In this document: positions 13,401 to 24,165 of the stretch, in pieces
Numbering within the stretch: position 1 is the first letter of the stretch
How the letters are laid out: every line of letters starts with the position of its first letter
Assembly (NCBI RefSeq): GCF_019925205.1
Contig: NC_083565.1
Span: 30,036,241 to 30,100,240 of the forward strand
Direction of reading: 5' to 3'
Length of the DNA stretch: 64,000 nt
Source of the DNA: Metopolophium dirhodum
Lineage: Eukaryota > Arthropoda > Insecta > Hemiptera > Aphididae
Program-made: the position numbers and the translations under genes
Notes under the pieces: generated by a model
The model's database searches: none
Seen by the model: only the letters and a program-made list of their open reading frames with translations
What the model was told of the DNA's origin: nothing

Positions 13401-16400
13401 TATTTTGAATAGTTTATTCTAATATTTTTTCCAAATTTTTTTTTGTTTTTTAAAATCTATTTGCCTGCGGGCGCCAACACCTCCCTTCAATTTTTTTTTT
13501 TTAGTACTTTAACTAGTTGAATATTTTGTATTGACTTGAAAATTTATAATTTGGTGCCCCATGAATAATCATTCTTTAATGAACTAAATATTTTGAATAG
13601 TTTTTTCTAAATTTTTTTCCTAATTTTTTTTTGTTTTTTAAAATCTATTTGCCTGCGAGCGCCAACACCTCCCTTCAATTTTTTTTTTTTAGTACTTCAA
13701 CTAGTTGAATATTTTGTATTGACTTGAAAATTGATAACTTGGAGCCCCATGAATAATCATTCTTTAATGAACTAAATATTTTGATAGTTTCTTCTGTTTA
13801 AGTTTCGGGACATTTTAGTTTGAACTTTGTAATGTGTATTCATACTGTCAAATTTTTTCCAAATTTTTTTTTTGTTTTCTAAAATCTATTTGCCTGCGGG
13901 CGCCAACACCTCCCTTCAATTTTTTTTTTTTAGTACTGTAACTAGTTGAATATTTTGTATTGACTTGAAAATTGATAACTTGGAGCCCCATGAATAATCA
14001 TTCTTTAATGAATTAAATATTTTGAATAGTTTTTTCTAAATTTTTTTCCAAATTTTTTTTTGTTTTTTTAAATCTATTTGCCTGCGGGCGCCAATACATC
14101 CCTTCAATTTTTTTTTTTTTTTTTTTTTATAACTAGTTGAATATTTTGTATTGACTTGTACATTGTCAATTTGGTACCCTTTGAAGAATTCTTTAATGAA
14201 CTAAATATTTTGAATAGTTTTTTTTGTTTAAGATTCTGGGCATTTTATTTTGTACTTTGTAATGTGTGTTTCTACTGTAAATTTTTTTCCAAATTTTTTT
14301 TTGTTTTTTAAAATCTATTTGCCTGCGGGCGCCAACACCTCCCTTCAATTTTTTTTTTTTAGTACTTTAACTAGTTGAATATTTTGTATTGACTTGAAAA
14401 TTGATAACTTGGAGCCCCATGAATAATCATACTGTAATGTACTAAATATTTTGATAGTTTCTTCTGTTTAAGTTTCGGGACATTTTAGTTTGAACTTTGT
14501 AATGTGTATTCATACTGTCAAATTTTTTCCAAATTTTTTTTTTGTTTTCTAAAATCTATTTGCCTGCGGGCGCCAACACCTCCCTTCAATTTTTTTTTTT
14601 TAGTACTTTAACTAGTTGAATATTTTGTATTGACTTGAAAATTGATAACTTGGAGCCCCATGAATAATCATTCTTTAATGAACTAAATATTTTGATAGTT
14701 TCTTCTGTTTAAGTTTCGGGACATTTTAGTTTGAACTTTGTAATGTGTATTCATACTGTCAAATTTTTTCCAAATTTTTTCCAAATTTTTTTTTGTTTTT
14801 TTAAATCTATTTGCCTGCGGGCGCCAACACCTCCCTTCAATTTTTTTTTTTTAGTACTGTAACTAGTTGAATATTTTGTATTGACTTGAAAATTGATAAC
14901 TTGGAGCCCCATGAATAATCATTCTTTAATGAACTAAATATTTTGATAGTTTTTTGTGTTCAAGGTTTGGGGTATTTTAGTTTGAACTTCGTAATGTGTG
15001 TTTCAACTGTAAATTTTTTTTCAAAATTTTTTTTTTGTATTCTAAAATGCATTTGACGGTGGGCACCAACCCTTCCTTCAATTTTTTTTTAAAATTTTAA
15101 CTCTAGCCAAATTTTTTTAAACATTGACAATCTGGTACCCGTTGAATAATTCTTTAATGAACTATATATTTTGAATAGTTTTTTCTTAATTTTTTTCCAA
15201 ATTTTTTTTTTGTTTTTTAAAATCTTTTTGCCTGCGGGCGCCAACACCTCAATTTAATTTTTTTTTTTAGTACTGTAACTAGTTGAATATTTTGTATTGA
15301 CTTGAAAATTGATAATTTGGTGCCCCATGATTAATCATTCTTTAATGAACTAAATATTTTGAATAGTTTATTCTAATATTTTTTCCAAATTTTTTTTTGT
15401 TTTTTAAAATCTATTTGCCTGCGGGCGCCAACACCTCCCTTCAATTTTTTTTTTTTAGTACTTTAACTAGTTGAATATTTTGTATTGACTTGAAAATTTA
15501 TAATTTGGTGCCCCATGAATAATCATTCTTTAATGAACTAAATATTTTGAATAGTTTTTTCTAAATTTTTTTCCTAATTTTTTTTTGTTTTTTAAAATCT
15601 ATTTGCCTGCGAGCGCCAACACCTCCCTTCATATTTTTTTTTTTTTAGTACTGTTACTCTAGTTGAATATTTTGTATTGACTTGAAAATTGATAACTTGG
15701 AGCCCCATGAATAATCATTCTTTAATGAATTAAATATTTTGAATAGTTTTTTCTAAATTTTTTTCCAAATTTTTTTTTGTTTTTTTAAATCTATTTGCCT
15801 GCGGGCGCCAATACATCCCTTCAATTTTTTTTTTTTTTTTTTTTATAACTAGTTGAATATTTTGTATTGACTTGTACATTGTCAATTTGGTACCCTTTGA
15901 AGAATTCTTTAATGAACTAAATATTTTGAATAGTTTTTTTTGTTTAAGATTCTGGGCATTTTATTTTGTACTTTGTAATGTGTGTTTCTACTGTAAATTT
16001 TTTTCCAAATTTTTTTTTGTTTTCTTAAATCTATTTGCCTGCGGGCTTCAACACCTCCCTTCAATTTTTTTTTTTTAGTACTGTAACTCTAGTTGAATAT
16101 TTTGTATTGACTTGAAAATTGATAACTTGGAGCTCCATGAATAATCATTCTTTAATGAACTAAATATTTTGAATAGTTTTTTCTAAATTTTTTTCCAAAT
16201 TTTTTTTTGTTTTTTAAAATCTTTTTGCCTGCGGGCGCCACACCTCCCTTCAATTTTTTTTTTTTAGTACTGTAACTAGTTGAATATTTTGTATTGACTT
16301 GTACATTGTCAATTTGGTACCCTTTGAAGAATTCTTTAATGAACTAAATATTTTGAATAGTTTTTTTTGTTTAAGATTCTGGGCATTTTATTTTGTACTT

Positions 16401-19400
16401 TGTAATGTGTGTTTCTACTGTAAATTTTTTTCCAAATTTTTTTTTGGTTTTTTAAAATCTATTTGCCTGCGGGCGCCAACACCTCCCTTCAATTTTTTTT
16501 TTTTAGTACTTTAACTAGTTGAATATTTTGTATTGACTTGAAAATTGATAACTTGGAGCCCCATGAATAATCATACTGTAATGTACTAAATATTTTGATA
16601 GTTTCTTCTGTTTAAGTTTCGGGACATTTTAGTTTGAACTTTGTAATGTGTATTCATACTGTCAAATTTTTTCCAAATTTTTTTTTTGTTTTCTAAAATC
16701 TATTTGCCTGCGGGCGCCAACACCTCCCTTCAATTTTTTTTTTTTAGTACTTTAACTAGTTGAATATTTTGTATTGACTTGAAAATTGATAACTTGGAGC
16801 CCCATGAATAATCATTCTTTAATGAACTAAATATTTTGATAGTTTCTTCTGTTTAAGTTTCGGGACATTTTAGTTTGAACTTTGTAATGTGTATTCATAC
16901 TGTCAAATTTTTTCCAAATTTTTTCCAAATTTTTTTTTGTTTTTTTAAATCTATTTGCCTGCGGGCGCCAACACCTCCCTTCAATTTTTTTTTTTTAGTA
17001 CTGTAACTAGTTGAATATTTTGTATTGACTTGAAAATTGATAACTTGGAGCCCCATGAATAATCATTCTTTAATGAACTAAATATTTTGATAGTTTTTTG
17101 TGTTCAAGGTTTGGGGTATTTTAGTTTGAACTTCGTAATGTGTGTTTCAACTGTAAATTTTTTTTCAAAATTTTTTTTTTGTATTCTAAAATGCATTTGA
17201 CGGTGGGCACCAACCCTTCCTTCAATTTTTTTTTAAAATTTTAACTCTAGCCAAATTTTTTTAAACATTGACAATCTGGTACCCGTTGAATAATTCTTTA
17301 ATGAACTATATATTTTGAATAGTTTTTTCTTAATTTTTTTCCAAATTTTTTTTTTGTTTTTTAAAATCTTTTTGCCTGCGGGCGCCAACACCTCAATTTA
17401 ATTTTTTTTTTTAGTACTGTAACTAGTTGAATATTTTGTATTGACTTGAAAATTGATAATTTGGTGCCCCATGATTAATCATTCTTTAATGAACTAAATA
17501 TTTTGAATAGTTTATTCTAATATTTTTTCCAAATTTTTTTTTGTTTTTTAAAATCTATTTGCCTTCGGGCGCCAACACCTCCCTTCAATTTTTTTTTTTT
17601 AGTACTTTAACTAGTTGAATATTTTGTATTGACTTGAAAATTTATAATTTGGTGCCCCATGAATAATCATTCTTTAATGAACTAAATATTTTGAATAGTT
17701 TTTTCTAAATTTTTTTCCTAATTTTTTTTTGTTTTTTAAAATCTATTTGCCTGCGAGCGCCAACACCTCCCTTCATATTTTTTTTTTTTAGTACTGTTAC
17801 TCTAGTTGAATATTTTGTATTGACTTGAAAATTGATAACTTGGAGCCCCATGAATAATCATTCTTTAATGAATTAAATATTTTGAATAGTTTTTTCTAAA
17901 TTTTTTTCCAAATTTTTTTTTGTTTTTTTAAATCTATTTGCCTGCGGGCGCCAATACATCCCTTCAATTTTTTTTTTTTTTTTTTTTATAACTAGTTGAA
18001 TATTTTGTATTGACTTGTACATTGTCAATTTGGTACCCTTTGAAGAATTCTTTAATGAACTAAATATTTTGAATAGTTTTTTTTGTTTAAGATTCTGGGC
18101 ATTTTATTTTGTACTTTGTAATGTGTGTTTCTACTGTAAATTTTTTTCCAAATTTTTTTTTGTTTTCTTAAATCTATTTGCCTGCGGGCTTCAACACCTC
18201 CCTTCAATTTTTTTTTTTTAGTACTGTAACTCTAGTTGAATATTTTGTATTGACTTGAAAATTGATAACTTGGAGCTCCATGAATAATCATTCTTTAATG
18301 AACTAAATATTTTGAATAGTTTTTTCTAAATTTTTTTCCAAATTTTTTTTTGTTTTTTAAAATCTTTTTGCCTGCGGGCGCCACACCTCCCTTCAATTTT
18401 TTTTTTTTAGTACTGTAACTAGTTGAATATTTTGTATTGACTTGAAAATTGATAACTTGGAGCCCCATGAATAATCATTCTTTAATGAACTAAATATTTT
18501 GATAGTTTCTTCTGTTTAAGTTTCGGGACATTTTAGTTTGGACTTTGTAATGTGTATTCATACTGTCAAATTTTTTCCAAATTTTTTTTTTGTTTTCTAA
18601 AATCTATTTGCCTGCGGGCGCCAACACCTCCCTTCAATTTTTTTTTTTTAGTACTGTAACTAGTTGAATATTTTGTATTGACTTGAAAATTGATAACTTG
18701 GAGCCCCATGAATAATCATTCTTTAATGAATTAAATATTTTGAATAGTTTTTTCTAAATTTTTTTCCAAATTTTTTTTTGTTTTTTTAAATCTATTTGCC
18801 TGCGGGCGCCAATACATCCCTTCAATTTTTTTTTTTTTTTTTTTTTATAACTAGTTGAATATTTTGTATTGACTTGTACATTGTCAATTTGGTACCCTTT
18901 GAAGAATTCTTTAATGAACTAAATATTTTGAATAGTTTTTTTTGTTTAAGATTCTGGGCATTTTATTTTGTACTTTGTAATGTGTGTTTCTACTGTAAAT
19001 TTTTTTCCAAATTTTTTTTTGTTTTCTAAAATCTATTTGCCTGCGGGCTTCAACACCTCCCTTCAATTTTTTTTTTTTAGTACTGTAACTCTAGTTGAAT
19101 ATTTTGTATTGACTTGAAAATTGATAACTTGGAGCTCCATGAATAATCATTCTTTAATGAACTAAATATTTTGAATAGTTTTTTCTAAATTTTTTTCCAA
19201 ATTTTTTTTTGTTTTTTAAAATCTTTTTGCCTGCGGGCGCCACACCTCCCTTCAATTTTTTTTTTTTTAGTACTGTAACTAGTTGAATATTTTGTATTGA
19301 CTTGAAAATTGATAACTTGGAGCCCCATGAATAATCATTCTTTAATGAACTAAATATTTTGATAGTTTCTTCTGTTTAAGTTTCGGGACATTTTAGTTTG

Positions 19401-19800
19401 GACTTCGTTATGTGTGTTTCTACTGTAAATTTTTTTCCAAATTTCATTTTTGTTTTTTTAAATCTATTTCCCTGCGGGCGCCAACACCTCCCTTTAATTT
19501 TTTTTTATGATTCTAATTCTAGCCAAATTTTTAAACATTGACAATCTGGTACCCTTTGAATAATTCTTTATTGAACTAAATATTTTGAATAGTTTTTTCT
19601 GTTTAAGTTTCGGGACATTTTAGTTTGAACTTCGTAATATGTATTCCCACAATATATATTTTATATAAATTTTTTTTCGTATTCTAAAATGAATTTGCTG
19701 GCGGGTGCCATCACTTTCCTTCAATTTTTTTCTAGCCGAATTTTTTAAGCATTGGTAACCTGGTGCCATACGAATCATCCTTCTTTAATGAACTAAATAT
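1430..19800 (+). repeat. Satellite array, left block, with higher-order repeats
   Basis: About 18.4 kb of tandem monomers of roughly 180-250 bp. Each typical monomer has, in order: a run of 10-13 T followed by AGTAC, an ACTAGTTGAATATTTTGTAT segment, a TTGACTTGAAAATTGATAA segment, GGAGCCCCATGAATAATCAT, TTCTTTAATGAACTAAATAT, a variable spacer, a TTTTTTTCCAAA stretch and a GC-rich box GCCTGCGGGCGCCAACACC. Long monomers carry an extra segment with TTTCGGGACATTTTAGTTTG. A marker variant with GGTTTGGGGTATTTT (first copy GGGTTGGGGTATTTT) recurs near 2494, 3781, 5068, 6783, 8072, 9358, 11315, 14972 and 17116, with a diverged copy near 13031. This shows a basic higher-order unit of about 1287 bp with larger expanded units. 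The first monomer (1430-1620) and the last ones (19390-19800) are the most diverged, as is usual at array edges. No gene is present. Confidence 0.95.
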
Positions 19801-20153
19801 TGTTGTGAACCCCTGTCTGTATGCTATACACAGTATGATATATAGTAATAGTATAATATAGAATAGTGTGTAAGCATATTAATATATGAACAGGCAGAGT
19901 CACACGGGCTAAGGGAATTAGCTGTGTGGACAGTTTTGAGCCCGAGCGAGCCCCTACCGTGTCTCGCTGTCTGTATAAGAGTTAGTGTAGTACTGCCAGA
20001 CCATCGAGCAGAACCTCTGTTAATCTTCTAAGTCTAATTATTTAAATCTAAGTATTCTGTACAACTGATTATATTAATAAAGTATTAGTGATAACTCATA
20101 CACCACGTATTTCATATTAGCGGACAAACTCGGTTTTGGAGACGTCCATAACA
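19801..20153 (+). repeat. 5' LTR of Gypsy element 1
   Basis: The satellite stops at 19800 and a 353-bp segment follows that begins TGTTGTGAAC and ends CCATAACA, giving the usual TG...CA ends with a 4-bp inverted terminus TGTT/AACA. A TATAAGA word near 19975 could serve as the promoter and an AATAAA at about 20083 as the polyadenylation signal. A TGG-starting primer-binding site follows after four bases. Because the 3' LTR is missing, neither LTR identity nor the target duplication can be checked. Confidence 0.8.
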
Positions 20154-20157
20154 TTTT

Positions 20158-20175
20158 TGGTGGCAGCGGTGGGAT
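20158..20175 (+). promoter_or_regulatory. Primer-binding site of Gypsy element 1
   Basis: TGGTGGCAGCGGTGGGAT lies four bases after the LTR end. It starts with TGG, the complement of the CCA end of a tRNA, as expected for minus-strand priming in LTR retrotransposons. I cannot say which tRNA is used. Confidence 0.65.
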
Positions 20176-20570
20176 CCGTAGATTCCAGTTCGTTAAACAA
20201 TAAGTTAGTAAATGTCGTATGATTTCGAGTTAAAATAAATCTATGCTTTCAATATAATTAAGTGAAGAAGAAAATCTGAATGAGAAAATCTAAAGAAGAA
20301 AATCTGAAGAAGAAAATCCAAAACATCGAGGTGTACAGGAACTCTAGTATACAAGACAAGGAGAGACACGCAGTAGCGCCGCCCGAACGAATGGTTAGTA
20401 GCGCACGCACGCACGCGAACGCGAACACGTAATACGAGCATCAACGCTGCCGCGTCCGTTAGGTTATCGTAGTTAACCTTAGCAGTGTTGTATAATTGCA
20501 TGTAAATACACACACTTATGCATGTCAATTTAGCAATTTATTAAGTATCAGTCAAGTAACTAAGTAGTTA
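20176..20570. other. Untranslated leader of Gypsy element 1
   Basis: Non-coding leader between the primer-binding site and the first gag reading frame. It contains a short purine-rich imperfect repeat of GAAGAAGAAAATCTGAA type at about 20262-20320 and a GC-richer patch at about 20360-20460. No coding sequence is supported here. Confidence 0.5.
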
Positions 20571-21540
20571 ATGAGTGGAAAATCGGAAAACGATTCGGAT
20601 AGGTCAACCCCAAATTCAGATAACGAATCGAGTAATCCAATTGTACCGCCAAGTCCTACCCCTCCTGTAAGTTTACCAATACGATTCTCAAATCCAGAAA
20701 ATCCGAAATCCGAACGTTCTATTGGGATATCAGTACTGATAACATCTTCATCAGAACTGGCGTATTAATAGACCATAATTCAGAGTTAATATATAACGTC
20801 TCAGTAACTTTGGGGGAAGTAGATACCGTTTTGGGGGAAACAGAATATCGACTCAACCTTAATATCCTAGACCAATCCATTGATGAAAATCTTTTAGATC
20901 AGAATATAACCTCCCCTCCTTTTAACTCTAGTGACCAAACCATGAATCCAGGTACTCAGGAAACAGCTCAAACACAGGGTGGTACCAGTAATAACCAGCA
21001 AAGCGGCATGGTAAATTCTGAAGGACCATCAAATGCAGACACTCAAACGATAACAAATCCTCAAGTAATCGAAGAAAATCTAGATCCATCCGGTGTACGA
21101 TATTCATTCGGATCAAGAGGAGAGACAATAGGACTGGAGGCCGCTCTAAAACTCATGCCAGGCTCGTTCAGTGGAGACAAGCAGGAGGAATTGGAGATAT
21201 TCTTGGAAAAATGCGAGTTTGCGTTAGCATGTGCACATGACCATGTACAGGCTCGACTTCTCCGTTAACTTTAGACAAGGCCATACAAGCAGCAAGGAAA
21301 GAAAAACGGGTCAGAAACTCACAAGAAGCGACAAAGAAGCTATATGGAGCGCCAAATCAACCCACGAAGAAACCCACATGTTTCCACTGTAGTAAAGTTG
21401 GTCATATGGCAAAGGATTGCAGAAGCAAATTGACAACGACAAACTCAAGACCTTCTTCCACAACGGCACAAATTAGAAGCATTGATGCAACTATTGTAAA
21501 AAGCCAGGACACCTGTTGAAAGATTGTCGTAAAAGGAATT
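20571..21540 (+). pseudogene. Gag remnant of Gypsy element 1, with two CCHC zinc knuckles
   Basis: Gag would form the particle and bind the element RNA. A first reading frame starts with ATG at 20571 and stops at 20768. A second open frame runs to 21268, with a plausible internal ATG at 20941; it encodes a Ser/Thr/Asn/Gln-rich segment followed by a capsid-like start (PGSFSGDKQEELEIFLEKCE). It then ends early. The next recognisable part is a basic stretch followed by two nucleic-acid-binding knuckles: C-x2-C-x4-H-x4-C with Cys at 21379 and 21388 and the last Cys at 21418, and a second at 21486-21527 (CNYCKKPGHLLKDC). The two knuckles are in different frames. Most of the capsid region appears deleted near 21270. 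The knuckles are certain as motifs; the original gag start is not. Confidence 0.75.
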
Positions 21541-21668
21541 ATATAAACTCCAAAAAGGAAGGCAACCAGCAGGAAAACCAGCAGCAACCGGCCGCAAACG
21601 GTGGGCGCCCGGTGAGCGAGTTAAAAAACACCGGCAACGCCAAATCCTCTACTTCAAAGCAGAATTAG

Positions 21669-22670
21669 ATCAAGATCATCTAACCTGCTATATCGAACAG
21701 ACCATCAGCAAAAAAATCAAAGCTACTTCTAGACTCTGGGAGTGAGCTTAATCTAATAAAAATATCTTCTCTCGCGGATCAGACAATCGTGTATGAAAAC
21801 GTTATATATCACCTGAAGGGCATTAATGATCAGATAGTACACACACTGGGACAAACACAACTTGAACTATATATCGAGGATAAAAATATAGTTGCAATGT
21901 TCCAAGTAATCCATTCTGCATTCCCGATCCCCAATGATGGTATCCTTGGACGTCCATTTATGGTGGAAAACAAAATCATTCTGAATTATCAGACTAATGA
22001 AGTTATCATTCCTGATGGGGCTGAAATAGTGCTACAACCCCGCACTGAAACCCTTGTAGGAATAGAAGCAGGGAATCGCGCAGAAGACGAAATCATCATG
22101 ATCGAATGTCAAGAAATCACGAAATCAGTCACTTGCAGCAACGCCGTAACCAAAGTAAAAAACAAAAGGGTGTTAGCCACATTCATCAACCCTACTGAAG
22201 AAGCGATTAGGCTGAAGATGCCAAATTTAAAGGAACTGGTCCACGAGCAGTTCAGGGAAGCTTTGATCCATTCGGTACAAGTCACGGATCGACAGGAAGA
22301 ACCTCATGCAAGCAGTAGTCGACTGAAACAACTGGAAGGAGCACTTAGAACCGATCATCTGAATTCTGAAGAAAAGGAATCATTAGTGGCCATCTGTCAA
22401 GACTACTCAGACATATTCTTTTTAGAAGGAGATCGAGTATCAGCAATTACAGCGGTGACGCACAGGATCAAAATCTCAGAAGCGGTTTCACCAATTCACG
22501 TGAAGCCCTACCGGTTACCACAAAGGCATAGACAGGAAATTACGGACCAGATGGAGGCCCTCGAACGGGAAGGTGTGATTACAGCTAGTGAATCACCTTG
22601 GAACGCTCCACTCTTAGTAGTCCCGAAGAAACCCGACGTCAATGGCCAGGTTAAATACCATGTCTGCATT
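21669..22670 (+). pseudogene. Pol remnant of Gypsy element 1: protease and start of reverse transcriptase
   Basis: The frame is open from 21669, after an in-frame stop at 21666. It contains the aspartic protease active-site motif LLLDSGSELNLI (Asp codon at 21732), so the true protease starts upstream of the first ATG at 21789. A glycine-rich GRPF motif follows (codons about 21948-21959). Near the 3' end comes the N-terminal reverse transcriptase signature: VKPYRLPQRHR, a helix ending in EREGVI, then SPWNAPLLVVPKK. At about 22640-22670 the reading jumps from the first RT block straight to the catalytic YIDD region in another frame, so about 110-120 residues of RT core are missing (estimate from the family). 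The protein processes and copies the element RNA; this copy cannot. Confidence 0.85.
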
Positions 22671-24165
22671 CGTATATATAGATGATATCATCATCTATGC
22701 AAAAGATCTAAATGATCATTCACAGAAAATCACCAAGATTTTTCAGAGACCCCGCCAATATAATCTCAAACTTCAACCACTGAAGTGCGAATTTCTCCGA
22801 AAAGAAGTTAACTATCTCGGACATCAAATCACTGACGAAGGAGTCAAGCCAGATCCTCAGAAAATAAGTTGTGTGAAACAATTTCCAATTCCGAGAAATG
22901 TGAAAGAGGTCAAGTCTTTTCTAGGACTATCAGGTTACTACAGAAGATTCATCAGAAACTACGGGCAGATCGCTAAGCCACTGACCTCATTGTTAAAAAA
23001 GGACGTTCCTTATAGATGGAGTGATTTATGTCAAGAATCATTTGAAACATTGAAGAACCTCCTCACTCAAGCTCCGATTCTACAATACCCAGATTTCCAG
23101 AAGCCATTTAATTTAACGTGTGATGCAAGCAACTACGCCATAGGCTGTATTCTGTCTCAAGGACCTATTGGAAAGGATTTACCAATAGCCTTCGCATCAA
23201 AGACACTAAACAAGGCTGAAATCAACTACAACACTACGGAAAAAGAACTAACTAGTATTGTATGGGGAATAAAAGTATTTAGGCCGTACCTTTTTGGACA
23301 GCATTTTAACGTAATAACGGACCATCGTGCATTGGTTTGGTTATTCAATATTACAGACCCGGGATCACGTTTAACTCGATGGCGTTTGAAGCTTGAAGAG
23401 TACCAGTATACTATTCATTACAAACCAGGAGTGAATAATACCAATGCAGACGCACTGAGTCGTATTCAAATAGTAACTACGAGAGCTCAAACCTCATTGG
23501 GACATCATAACCAGTCAGAACCTCCAGAAACTGAAGGAACCTCTTTACAATTAGTAGATAACGAACACCTAGACTTAGAATCGAAGCGCGAAGGTGATGT
23601 TGGTTATCAAACATTTCTGAAAGCAGATGAAACTAAGCTGGGTCCTACGAAGAACATTGCCGAGCGAACAGGAGATCTGTTTTCCGTAGATGTTGGAATC
23701 TCATTAGCTCATTGTGTATCGGCAGATTTTAAATCGAGAAAAGGAATTGCATTCGAATTCCGAAACCGATTTGGAAAAGTTAATGAACTCCGTCGACAAC
23801 AATGCCAAATAACAGAGATTGCAACAATCAATGTGAACAATCATCAGGTGTCTTATATAATCACAAAAGAATTTTTCTGGCAAAGAACAAGTTATGAAAT
23901 TCTCTTTCAAAGTCTGCAGAACCTCAAGTCAATCTGTGTCAAGTATAAAGTTACACAGCTCGCTTGTCCACGTCTAGGTTGCGACCTAGATGGACTGAAG
24001 TGGGAAGTCGTACGAAATATATTAAGGTATATCTTCCGTGACTCTCCTGTGTATATTCAGATATACACCCGCGATGAGTTAACGGCAGATAGCAAACTGC
24101 AGATCATCCAGGAATTTCATGAAAATCCTCTTGGTGGACATCAATGTGTAACGCGCACATACTGT
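22660..24165 (+). pseudogene. Pol remnant of Gypsy element 1: RT end, RNase H, TARG1-like macrodomain, start of integrase
   Basis: Numbered from the Met codon at 22642, the 516-residue frame contains the RT catalytic motif FVYIDD (residues 10-15), the RT connection (SFLGLSGYYRRFI, 92-104), RNase H (CDAS at 160-163, ending in TDHRALVWLF and NADALSR at 268-274), a linker, and a macrodomain at about 343-477 (bases about 23668-24072). The macrodomain has GDLFSVD, SLAHCVSADF, GIAFEFRNRFG, YIITKE (Lys409) and PRLGCDLDGLKWE (Asp450). In TARG1/OARD1 the equivalent Lys and Asp carry out hydrolysis of ADP-ribosylated glutamate. The frame then enters the integrase zinc region (HENPLGGH, 493-500) and is cut at the junction with the R1 fragment; the last few codons of the open frame to 24192 belong to the antisense of that fragment. 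Confidence 0.85.

Larger units (their letters stand above)
19801..24165 (+). mobile_element. Ty3/Gypsy retrotransposon 1, 5' part, carrying a macrodomain
   Basis: The element inserted into the left satellite array and reads rightwards: 5' LTR, primer-binding site, leader, gag remnant with two CCHC knuckles, protease, reverse transcriptase remnant, RNase H, macrodomain and the first residues of integrase. It stops abruptly at about 24165, where an R1-type retroposon fragment begins on the other strand. No 3' LTR of this family is seen in the window. Gag and reverse transcriptase each carry internal deletions, so this copy cannot move by itself. The order RT, RNase H, integrase identifies the Ty3/Gypsy superfamily. 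Confidence 0.9.

Noticed and set aside
15872..18221. Three nearly identical open frames of 68-71 codons (15872, 16299, 18015)
   Set aside because: They lie inside repeated satellite monomers, start and end within T-rich tracts and change with each monomer. They are by-products of the repeat.
1430..19800. CRISPR-like array
   Set aside because: Repeats are contiguous satellite monomers of about 180-250 bp in an insect genome, without short repeats separated by unique spacers.
20241..21587. Minus-strand open frames across the Gypsy 1 leader and gag (20528-20241, 21128-20928, 21587-21402)
   Set aside because: They are antisense to the leader, to the gag frame and to the zinc-knuckle region and show no domain.
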